The notes under the pieces were generated by a model. The model made no database searches and was not told the DNA's origin. It saw only the letters and a program-made list of their open reading frames with translations. A stretch of 64,000 bases of DNA from Leptolyngbya boryana PCC 6306. GTDB taxonomy: Bacteria; Cyanobacteriota; Cyanobacteriia; Leptolyngbyales; Leptolyngbyaceae. Where the stretch lies: the NCBI RefSeq assembly GCF_000353285.1, contig NZ_KB731324.1, positions 3,180,577 through 3,244,576 on the forward strand. Reading direction: 5' to 3'. Made by a program: the position numbers and the translations under genes. Shown piece after piece: positions 43,791 to 50,700 of this stretch. Within the stretch, counting starts at the first letter, position 1; each line of letters opens with the position of its first letter.

Positions 43791-44177
43791 ATGATGACTA
43801 GCACAATTAATCCAAACGTTTCCCAAACGTTTGCCAAACATCAGGACAACATGATGGCTGCCCTTGCACGCCGTATCGAAGCTGCTCAAGCAGTCAATGA
43901 TCTCCAATTGATGAAATTATTGGAGCAAGAAAGACAGCAGATTGCACCGACAGCCGCTCCACATCGAGATAGACGATCGCTCTCTTCTAGACTCAAAGCG
44001 TTCAAGCAGAGAGTTGCTGAGGTACTTTTCGGTGGCACAGAATTGCAAGTGTACCAATACGAACAAGGCAGCGACCAATGGTGGTACGCCTTTGACCCTC
44101 AGACTGGTGAGTGTGTTTATGCAGACTCCGAAGCAGAGCTACGCCTGTGGATTGAGCAGAACTATCAAGGCAGATAA
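43791..44177 (+). CDS. Small hypothetical protein
   Basis: A 128-residue protein (127 from the second ATG). The N-terminal half is a helical, Gln-rich region (ARRIEAAQAVNDLQLMKLLE). The C-terminal half (LQVYQYEQGSDQWWYAFDPQ, TGECVYADSEAELRLWIEQN) forms a compact alpha/beta unit with aromatic residues. It has no signal peptide. Family not recognised. It lies alone between the MITE and a gene-poor stretch. Confidence 0.7.
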   Translation: MMTSTINPNVSQTFAKHQDNMMAALARRIEAAQAVNDLQLMKLLEQERQQIAPTAAPHRDRRSLSSRLKAFKQRVAEVLFGGTELQVYQYEQGSDQWWYAFDPQTGECVYADSEAELRLWIEQNYQGR

Positions 44178-44233
44178 GTGAAGCCATCCATACACTCGAT
44201 CAAGTGAGTCGGGATGCTGACTTCAGATAGAAA

Positions 44234-44554
44234 TTATTGCTTCGGCAGTAGACCTAGATTTTTGCCAAAAAACCTGTCTAGCCAACGATCGGGCAGTGCC
44301 AATGGTAACAACCAATTGCGAATTGGATGAGGAACGATCGCATATACCCATAAGGCGCGGTTTTTATCCTCATAGAAAGAAGTCTCAGTTACATCTAGCT
44401 TCAATCTTGGGTTGAGACAATTCGCGCAATCAACGCTAACAAAGTTAGCGCAGGTGAGACAGGGAAGTGCGATCTCATTGTGATCCGAGTTAGTCCAAGT
44501 CAGTCCTTTTTTAGTCCAGAGTTTTAGTCTTGATTCAGTCTCACGCTTGAAGCA
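44234..44554 (-). pseudogene. Start-less open frame with protein-like C-terminus
   Basis: On the minus strand 106 codons are open from a stop at 44555-44557 to TAA 44234-44236, without an ATG or GTG in the early part. It includes CLTCANFVSVDCANCLNP (three Cys pairs) and, more convincing, KNRALWVYAIVPHPIRNW and LALPDRWLDRFFGKNLGLLP. The composition looks like real protein, so this is probably the tail of a gene whose front is lost. Family not recognised. Confidence 0.4.
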
Positions 44555-45239
44555 TTATATAGAGAGGATTTCAAAACTAGAAGAATATTGGTTATCTGCG
44601 TGATGGACAGAGTACCGAGAGCGAAAATCCCTGAAACTCAGCCAAAACAGCGATTTTCCTGATTCTGTATTTAGTCCGAGAGCGATCGCCTAGTCCACTG
44701 AATGAGACAGATGAGACAAGAAAAATCGATCGCGCTTACAATCAGAAGAAACTAACTACCACTGCACTAAACCGCTTAAAAATGGCTAAAGCCGTTATAG
44801 GGCAATGGGTTTAGGGTGCTGCACTAAATTCGACGTACAAGATCAGAATGTCCCTGTGGAGGACATTTAGCCAGAGATCGCTCCGTTTGAGGAACAGACT
44901 TTCTTGTCCTGTAAGGCTTTGAGCATTCCAGCGATCGCCTGATTGAGGAACTAAACCCGATGGGGACTCCCCCCTAACTTTTTCAATTCGATAAAAACGG
45001 CGTTTCAGCCCATAGTATTTTCGCGGCAAAATCCTCTCAAACGATTGGCGAGAAAGGATTTAAGCCTATAGTGTTTCGAGGGATAACCCCGCTCATTTTC
45101 GAGCAGGATAGCTACATCCTCAGCACTGAGGAGATGGAATGCAACATCTCAACTTATTCCACATGGAATGAGTTTCACAGCCTCAGTATTGAAGAGATGG
45201 AGGACGGGAGCCACATACCGGAGCCGTTTACCGGCTCGA
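44555..45239. other. Gene-poor stretch with short repeats
   Basis: No supported gene. Two near-repeats are visible: AGCCCATAGTATTTTCGCGG (about 45007) and AGCCTATAGTGTTTCGAGG (about 45062), and a second pair around CTCAGCACTGAGGAGATGG and CTCAGTATTGAAGAGATGG (45120 and 45181). TCCTCAG-CA-CTGAGGA (45117-45132) is a perfect palindrome. The 74-residue frame at 45071 is built from these repeats and I do not support it as a gene. Confidence 0.5.
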
Positions 45240-45626
45240 TCAAGAACGCTCGACGATCGCTACGAGAGAATCAACCTCATGTGGTAACAGCGTGATTTCA
45301 CTTTTGAATTGATTCCGATAGCCTGAAAGTCTTTGCGCCAGAGCAGGATTTTTCTCGCCAAGCAGTTCGACGAGCCGTACCACTTCTGAACCATCCAAGC
45401 GAAGGTTCCCAGTGCGATTCTGATGGAGCGATCGAAAATCCGTAAGCTTTCTCAACAATGCCGATTTTGCAGTTTTGGCTCGTGCGGCTTCAAGGGCAAG
45501 CGATCTCTCTTGCAGAAGAGTTTCGAGGGAAAGATTCATGATGATTAATTCATTTGATCCCTCCTGTTGTGACATCAAAGAATTCAGTTTTTTGACTGCC
45601 TCATGCTTATTGTCCAAAAAAGTCAA
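45240..45626 (-). CDS. Helical hypothetical protein
   Basis: A 128-residue frame from TTG 45626; ATG 45575 or 45539 are alternative starts. Much of it is helix (LETLLQERSLALEAARAKTA, LDGSEVVRLVELLGEKNPAL). The TTG is 2 bases after the stop of the upstream gene, which suggests coupling. No domain is recognised. It forms a two-gene unit with the next entry. Confidence 0.6.
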   Translation of the reverse strand: MTFLDNKHEAVKKLNSLMSQQEGSNELIIMNLSLETLLQERSLALEAARAKTAKSALLRKLTDFRSLHQNRTGNLRLDGSEVVRLVELLGEKNPALAQRLSGYRNQFKSEITLLPHEVDSLVAIVERS

Positions 45627-45627
45627 A

Positions 45628-46062
45628 TTACAGCGCGCGCACGATCTTCGATAGCATTGCCGTTACTTCATCAATTGCGGCTGCACTGTATTTCCCAGAT
45701 CCCCTATAGTATTTTTGTTCAAATGATTTGCTCAGAATTCGGCTTCTATCCTTACTCAATCGGCATTTGAAGCGAACGGGGAACGGCTCAAAATCAGCTT
45801 TGCCACGGAGTCGAGTTGCGATCGTAAAAGGAATTTCTAGATCAATTTTGAACGTCGTTTTCGGATCGAGTTCCAACAGGGTGCAAATGCGCCGCCACTC
45901 ACGGTAAGCAGGGCTAAGGTGCAAGTTCTTAGCAACTTTCGCCTTACCTTCGGGTGTTTTTGCACCCGTTGAGTGTTGCCACGGCTGCCAGTCGTGAATA
46001 TTATGCGATTGGCTCGAATGCGGACGATGCTTGATTTTGATGCGATTCTTATTCCGTGGCAT
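45628..46062 (-). CDS. Basic hypothetical protein with STGAKTPEGKAK motif
   Basis: A 144-residue basic protein. The stretch HDWQPWQHSTGAKTPEGKAK near residues 23-42 is the STGP(R/K)TPEGK signature seen in many small phage- and plasmid-borne proteins of unknown function. The remainder (KTTFKIDLEIPFTIATRLRG, YRGSGKYSAAAIDEV) looks globular. A related motif occurs at 46690. It is the first gene of a minus-strand pair. Confidence 0.65.
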   Translation of the reverse strand: MPRNKNRIKIKHRPHSSQSHNIHDWQPWQHSTGAKTPEGKAKVAKNLHLSPAYREWRRICTLLELDPKTTFKIDLEIPFTIATRLRGKADFEPFPVRFKCRLSKDRSRILSKSFEQKYYRGSGKYSAAAIDEVTAMLSKIVRAL

Positions 46063-46187
46063 CCGTTCAACTCCAAACTATTTTTAATTTATTTAGAACA
46101 CCCGTACTCTATTAGTTTGAACGATTTTTGGCAAAAGGAGAGCTAAAATCGAGCGCTATAGTTTGAATATGAACAATTCTGAAAAAT

Positions 46188-46499
46188 ATGGATATCCTAA
46201 AGCACCTTGATTCCCTGAAGGATTTGAAGCTTGCCAATGCTTATGCCGACAGCGTGAGCAGATCGATCGACTTAACAGGCGATCCGAGAGTAGGGATTCG
46301 TGCCACAAAAGATCCCGGTTTCGGCGCGGCAACGTCTCTCATGATTTGCAAAGGCAATCTTGTTGAAGGATCAAAAGAACTCGCTGGCTATCTCGGAGCA
46401 GTTGACGATCGCGTTCGCGAGATGGAAGAGGACTTTTCTAAAGCCTCCGTTCGAGCGCTGACGGTGCAATTGGTGGTCATGGAATCCTTAACCCTGTAA
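46188..46499 (+). CDS. Small hypothetical protein
   Basis: A 103-residue protein from ATG 46188. It has LKDLKLANAYADSVSRSIDL, a Gly-containing loop (PGFGAATSLMICKGNLVEGS) and a final helical stretch. It lies 18 bases before the next gene on the same strand. Family not recognised. Confidence 0.6.
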   Translation: MDILKHLDSLKDLKLANAYADSVSRSIDLTGDPRVGIRATKDPGFGAATSLMICKGNLVEGSKELAGYLGAVDDRVREMEEDFSKASVRALTVQLVVMESLTL

Positions 46500-46517
46500 C
46501 TCACCAATCTTGCTGCG

Positions 46518-46913
46518 ATGAATTTGAAACAGCCTCAAATCGCACAGTCATTGTTTGAACTCGCGTTTAAGGCATCAAATTCATGCCGAAAGCTGATTCT
46601 AGCGATCGACACCATCAAAAATCCGAAGAAACCGACGCAATTTATTAAAAATTACGTTGACAAGCAACTCAATCAGTTAGGGGGAATTCATGGCGGGGAG
46701 ATGGACTCAGGAACGGCGAGAGCGACAACAGCAGATGATGCTGACGCTCAAACCGTGGCTCAAATCAACGGGAGCCAAAACCCAAGCTGGGAAACGTCGA
46801 GTCAGTCAGAACCGACTGAAAACCGGGAAGCAATCCCAGTGGTATGTCGAAATCCAGCAAACGATCGCACAAGCCGATCGCGTGGCAAGAGAAAGTCTCA
46901 GTCGGTTGGATGA
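46518..46913 (+). CDS. Hypothetical protein, 3' part overlapped by another gene
   Basis: A 131-residue frame. The first 58 residues (NLKQPQIAQSLFELAFKASN, SCRKLILAIDTIKNPKKPTQ) look like a folded, basic protein; the last 70 are Ser/Thr/Asn-rich and look like a shadow of the gene at 46690. The real end may have been lost by a frameshift near 46690. Confidence 0.45.
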   Translation: MNLKQPQIAQSLFELAFKASNSCRKLILAIDTIKNPKKPTQFIKNYVDKQLNQLGGIHGGEMDSGTARATTADDADAQTVAQINGSQNPSWETSSQSEPTENREAIPVVCRNPANDRTSRSRGKRKSQSVG

Positions 46914-46926
46914 TCAAACAAGCTGA
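46690..46926 (+). CDS. Small basic protein with STGAKT motif
   Basis: A 78-residue protein with GGGGA before its ATG. AGRWTQERRERQQQMMLTLK is followed by PWLKSTGAKTQAGKRRVSQN, the same kind of STGAKT..GK segment as at 45628. It overlaps the preceding frame by 224 bases in another frame. It is typical of mobile-element cargo; function unknown. Confidence 0.65.
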   Translation: MAGRWTQERRERQQQMMLTLKPWLKSTGAKTQAGKRRVSQNRLKTGKQSQWYVEIQQTIAQADRVARESLSRLDDQTS

Positions 46927-46954
46927 CAATCGATTGCCCATCATTCTTCACACA

Positions 46955-46978
46955 AAAAATCCCGCCACAAGGACGGGA
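46955..46978 (-). terminator. Hairpin with T-run (minus strand)
   Basis: On the minus strand TCCCG.CC pairs with GG.GGGA and is followed by TTTTTT. An almost identical hairpin occurs at 48081-48105. It faces the end of the plus-strand gene at 46926 and may act in both directions. Confidence 0.55.
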
Positions 46979-47212
46979 CACCACAAATGGCAATGATCTT
47001 TTGTTCAACTTTCCCAAATTTCGCGATTTTTGCGACGCGATCGCGGAAGGTACGATCGTTCTTGAACTGGATGCCGTGACTTTGCCTTTTTTATAAGTTC
47101 TGCAAATTCTTCAATCGCATAATTACGATCGTTCTATGAACCGGATGCTACCTGCTCGTGGGGTGGCTTTATTTTTGGAGCGTTGTAAGAAACCTGCTTA
47201 GGGTGATTGAAA

Positions 47213-47362
47213 ATGAACGAAGCACTGAGATCGATGATTCGAGATCTGCAACAGACGATCGAGAAAGCTGACCCAAGAGATCCCCAATCAATCACAGCCG
47301 TTGCAGAAGCATTCCGTGCCCTTGCATTAATTTGGTTCTGGGTGCGAATGTGCGATCGCTAA
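47213..47362 (+). CDS. Small helical protein
   Basis: ATG 47213 to TAA 47360-47362, 49 residues: NEALRSMIRDLQQTIEKADP followed by ITAVAEAFRALALIWFWVRM. It is a compact two-helix protein with a hydrophobic second helix. No strong ribosome binding site is seen. Unrecognised. Confidence 0.45.
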   Translation: MNEALRSMIRDLQQTIEKADPRDPQSITAVAEAFRALALIWFWVRMCDR

Positions 47363-47576
47363 TCTTGAAAAGGTTTCCAGCCATCTGATCACATTAGCGT
47401 CTCGAATCAAATTTCAAAGCGACTGAAAGGGAACTGTTCGATCGTGGAAACCAATCAGGCGATCGCGTGTCCAGTTGGAACATCACGAACGACATCAAAT
47501 TGCGCCAATGTGCATCCGCGATCTCTGAGTTTTACACAACATAATCTGCTTGAATCAGTCTGTGCTTGATGTCACT

Positions 47577-47804
47577 TTAGCTATCAGTCCTATCGTCAAT
47601 AAAGCGATCAGGTATCTCGCTAACGGTAAAATTATCTAAATTCTTCTCTAGGAGTTTTTTCTGTGTATCAACCAGACCGGGTATGTCCAGCACATCCGTG
47701 ACCTTGCTGTAGGGTGCATTTTGTAAAATCTTCTTAGCCAACGTAGGATACATCCCCGGATAAGCTTGAAATGCACGCACATCAGCATTGTTTAAATCAA
47801 TCAT
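47577..47804 (-). CDS. PsbU-like protein without signal peptide
   Basis: A 75-residue protein that matches the C-terminal helix-hairpin-helix domain of the photosystem II extrinsic protein PsbU: IDLNNADVRAFQAYPGMYPT, then KVTDVLDIPGLVDTQKKLLE and NLDNFTVSE. True PsbU has an N-terminal signal for the thylakoid lumen. Here the frame is blocked by TAA shortly upstream of ATG 47804, so the protein would stay in the cytoplasm. It may be a truncated psbU copy or a derived DNA-binding HhH protein. Neighbours are accessory genes, not photosystem genes. Confidence 0.8.
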   Translation of the reverse strand: MIDLNNADVRAFQAYPGMYPTLAKKILQNAPYSKVTDVLDIPGLVDTQKKLLEKNLDNFTVSEIPDRFIDDRTDS

Positions 47805-48029
47805 CTTGAGAAATCTCTTGTCTGAAATTTATAGTCAGAACCTATCATTCCTCAAGAGAGATTGTCTATCCGACATAATGCGGAATAGGATGACATCGCC
47901 TTAACCGATGTCATTGATCGCAGCTATGCGTTTGATAGATTTCCACCGCACAGGCGCGAGAACCAATCTGCATATTTTATTTGGAAAAACTCGTTAGTGC
48001 GATCATACTTCTGGCAAAAGTCTTTAGGC

Positions 48030-48055
48030 AACCCCGATCGTTAGATCGGGGTTTT
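48030..48055 (+). terminator. Strong hairpin terminator
   Basis: AACCCCGATC (48030-48039) pairs with GATCGGGGTT (48044-48053) around a 4-base loop, followed by T's. In the 480-bp gap between the PsbU-like gene and the DUF4365 operon it is the most evident structure. Confidence 0.7.
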
Positions 48056-48080
48056 AATGCGCGATCTCGCTCATCTCAAC

Positions 48081-48105
48081 AAAAAATCCCGCCACTCTGA
48101 CGGGA
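48081..48105 (-). terminator. Second copy of the CCCGCC/GACGGG hairpin
   Basis: AAAAAATCCCGCCAC...GACGGGA is almost the same as at 46955-46978. On the minus strand it ends in a T-run. The two copies may belong to a small repeated family in this genome. Confidence 0.5.
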
Positions 48106-48284
48106 TGGATGCGTGAACTGACAAATAGGTATCTCAGGATTCCCATGCGATCTGTGAGCGATCGTGCTCATCACCTGCTCGTAAAGATTGCGGTTTTTGG
48201 GTCTGATTTTGGTACAACAATTTCAGGCATTGCCTACAATGACAAACAGCTAAGCTTTGAGTATGTATAGATTTGGGAGCAATA

Positions 48285-48827
48285 ATGGAATCTTGGGTAT
48301 CAAGCAGTCCGATGCATACAAGTACTCGGAAGGAGGAGTTCAGCTATGCCTACGTCCATGCAATTGCCTCAACTGCTGGTTTTTGTGTTCAGCCAAAATC
48401 TCGTCCAATGGATAGTGCTGGGTTAGACATCATAATTGAAGCGCCAGGTGCAATGACAAAAGGAGTACTCAGTTTTCCTAAAATTGAAGCTCAAGTCAAA
48501 TGTACAGCTACTAAAGCCAACATCACTGAATTATTCATTAAGTTTCCACTTGAGGTGAAAAACTATAACAAGTTGAGGCTAACTTCTCATTTGGTTCCAC
48601 AAATATTAATCGTGGTCTTAGTGCCAGAAATCTTAGAGAATTGGATTGAGATAACAGAACCCGAATCTACTGTCATACGAAAATGTGCCTACTGGTTATC
48701 CTTAAAGGGAAAGGAGGAAACCTTAAATGATGAAACTATAACCGTCAGCATCCCTCGATCAAACTTGCTTACTCCCGAATCCCTGACTGAACTTATGAGC
48801 AAGGTCGCACACAGGCAAGACTTATGA
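48285..48827 (+). CDS. DUF4365-like protein (possible PD-(D/E)XK nuclease fold)
   Basis: A 180-residue protein from ATG 48285, with GGGAG 6 bases upstream. HTSTRKEEFSYAYVHAIAST followed by PMDSAGLDIIIEAPG and FPKIEAQVKCTA has the DUF4365 order, in which the Asp of GLDI and the (E/Q)xK of EAQVK take nuclease-like positions. DUF4365 domains occur in predicted defence proteins, so a DNA or RNA cleavage role is possible but inferred. The next gene overlaps by 4 bases. Confidence 0.75.
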   Translation: MESWVSSSPMHTSTRKEEFSYAYVHAIASTAGFCVQPKSRPMDSAGLDIIIEAPGAMTKGVLSFPKIEAQVKCTATKANITELFIKFPLEVKNYNKLRLTSHLVPQILIVVLVPEILENWIEITEPESTVIRKCAYWLSLKGKEETLNDETITVSIPRSNLLTPESLTELMSKVAHRQDL

Positions 48828-49966
48828 AATCCCCGACGCAAAGTATTGATGTTTACAATGCCGTACAGCCAAAAGCTGTTCTAGAATATCTTCGGCAGAA
48901 CGGTTGGTCAAAGCGGGAAGATTTTTCTGACCAGGCTCAAATCTGGATTCACCCAGCAAAACACGGTGACAGCGTTTACGAAGTCTTATTACCTCTTACA
49001 ACAGACATTCCCGATTACGCTTCTCGGATAGACGATGTATTTCGGATATTGCAATTAGCTGAGCAACGTCCTCAAACAGAAATTTTTAATGATCTGGTAG
49101 ATGTTAGTGCAATTGCCACTGACAAATGCCGCGAAATTCTAAATATGCACTTCTACTTCAAGTTAGAAAACAGCAATGCATCAGAAGAAGCTTCAGCAAA
49201 GCATTTAGGAGCAATTCTGGACTCTTTACAATCCCTGTTTGACTCACTTGGACAAGTGAAGGCAGGTAGACCTAGTCCCTTTGGAAAGGTTGCAAAAGAC
49301 ATTACTGACCAGACTCGATTATCTGTATTAGGGACTTTCAAAGGATCGTTTGGGTTGCGATTGGCTTTAGCACCTAAACCAAAAGAGGAGCAACTACAAC
49401 TTCCTAATCAATCTGCATCAGATTCTCTAGATGAAATGGTTGTGCAAGAATTTTTAGAAATCTTAAACCAAACGCACGAGCAGGCATTAGAGCAATTGAG
49501 CGAACGTCTACTTAGCTTGCAACGTAGAACTGCTTCTAACTATCGAAAGTTTCTACTCGCTTTGTGGGATGCCAATACGGACTTGAAGGTAGATTGGGGT
49601 TCACTCAATCCCAATCGGGGTGGAACAGCAGGCATAACATCTTCTGATGTAATTGCTACTGTAGACGCGATAAAAAAGATTGAGGCGGAGGCACCACAAG
49701 AATACGAATTGGTTGGTGAGCTTTTAACAGCAAGTAAGACCAATAAAAACTTTGAAATTCGCACTATGGACAACGATGTCTCTCTTTCTGGAAAAATAGC
49801 GGATGAGATTGTTAGTTCTAGAGAGATTGAGTTAACAATTGGTAAACTCTACAATGCAACGATTAGAGAGAAAATTTCTGTATCACCAATTACTGGGGAA
49901 GGAAAGATTGAACGAACTCTAGTAGCAATTCACCCTTGGCATTTAGATAGAACACTGGCAGCCTAG
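48824..49966 (+). CDS. Partner protein of the DUF4365 gene, unknown
   Basis: A 380-residue protein whose ATG overlaps the stop of the DUF4365 gene (ATGA). The N-terminus (QPKAVLEYLRQNGWSKREDF, HGDSVYEVLLPL) and a middle section with DQTRLSVLGTFKGSFGLRLA look globular and beta-rich. The middle to C-terminus has helices (LNQTHEQALEQLSERLLSLQ) and a final domain with RTMDNDVSLSGKIADEIVSS. I do not recognise a family. The tight overlap says that it works with the DUF4365 protein. Confidence 0.75.
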   Translation: MKSPTQSIDVYNAVQPKAVLEYLRQNGWSKREDFSDQAQIWIHPAKHGDSVYEVLLPLTTDIPDYASRIDDVFRILQLAEQRPQTEIFNDLVDVSAIATDKCREILNMHFYFKLENSNASEEASAKHLGAILDSLQSLFDSLGQVKAGRPSPFGKVAKDITDQTRLSVLGTFKGSFGLRLALAPKPKEEQLQLPNQSASDSLDEMVVQEFLEILNQTHEQALEQLSERLLSLQRRTASNYRKFLLALWDANTDLKVDWGSLNPNRGGTAGITSSDVIATVDAIKKIEAEAPQEYELVGELLTASKTNKNFEIRTMDNDVSLSGKIADEIVSSREIELTIGKLYNATIREKISVSPITGEGKIERTLVAIHPWHLDRTLAA

Positions 49967-50030
49967 TCAAGTCTACATATCAAAACTGACTGAATCAAAT
50001 AAACGAATGAGGCTAGAGTTCCTAAATCTG

Positions 50031-50234
50031 TTAGCGATCACACTCGGAGCCGTAGAGGACTTTTCCTGATCCATCTGGAGAAAATCTCACGCACCATTCC
50101 CCATCCGCCACCCAAACCCGCAACGGGTGGTGGATAAACTTGCCGTAGATGAAGGCGAGAACCACGATAACCAGGGATAAGATCACGACCCCTTGAACCA
50201 CTTTCAACGGTCGGGCTGTCCATTGATTTTCCAT
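50031..50234 (-). CDS. Small single-span membrane protein
   Basis: A 67-residue protein with a membrane segment (VVQGVVILSLVIVVLAFIYG) and a short C-terminal domain with two Cys (WCVRFSPDGSGKVLYGSECD). No clear ribosome binding site. It follows the DUF4365 operon on the opposite strand. Family not recognised. Confidence 0.5.
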   Translation of the reverse strand: MENQWTARPLKVVQGVVILSLVIVVLAFIYGKFIHHPLRVWVADGEWCVRFSPDGSGKVLYGSECDR

Positions 50235-50529
50235 TGGCGCAAATCTTGAGGAACGGGCTTAGGATTCCCAGACGTGGAGTTCGTCGATGCGGACTTCTAA
50301 TCTCTAATCAAGTGCGTGTTAGAACCACGCTATAAGACTTCCAGCTATTAAAATCAGCTTCTAACACACAAAGAGACATGGTATCAAATCGGTATTCATA
50401 ACTTTTTACTGGGATTTCTTCCCTTAAGAAGCTGTGAATACGCTTTGATATCGCGTTCCATCCTATTCAGTTGTGTTTCGGTTTTAGGGGTAATTTGGGG
50501 TAATGTTTTTCCCTGACCTTTGAAACCTA

Positions 50530-50602
50530 TGGCTCAGGCGAGATTTGAACTTGCGACCTTGGGCTTATGAGTCCCCTGCTCTAACCACTGAGCTACTGAG
50601 CC
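50530..50602 (-). tRNA. tRNA-Met-like (anticodon CAT)
   Basis: On the minus strand GGCTCAG pairs with CTGAGCC, with A as discriminator. D-arm GTAGCTCAGTGGTTAGAGC, anticodon loop CTCATAA (CAT), T-arm GGTCGCAAGTTCAAATC. The anticodon stem (GGGGA/GCCCA) has two non-standard pairs. It could be elongator Met or, if the C is modified, Ile2; sequence alone does not decide. Confidence 0.85.
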
Positions 50603-50700
50603 TTACAACATTCCAATAATATCACAACTGTAACTACAAATAAAGCCCTATTTTGGAAGAAGCCTTCAAGGGAAGGTTGACCCTCCCCTTGAAGATCAAT

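Noticed and set aside
44811-45029. 72-residue minus frame
   Set aside because: No family, no ribosome binding site, and it overlaps repeated non-coding sequence.
45071-45295. 74-residue plus frame with LSTEEME / LSIEEME
   Set aside because: It is made by local direct repeats and overlaps the end of the opposite gene; composition is not convincing.
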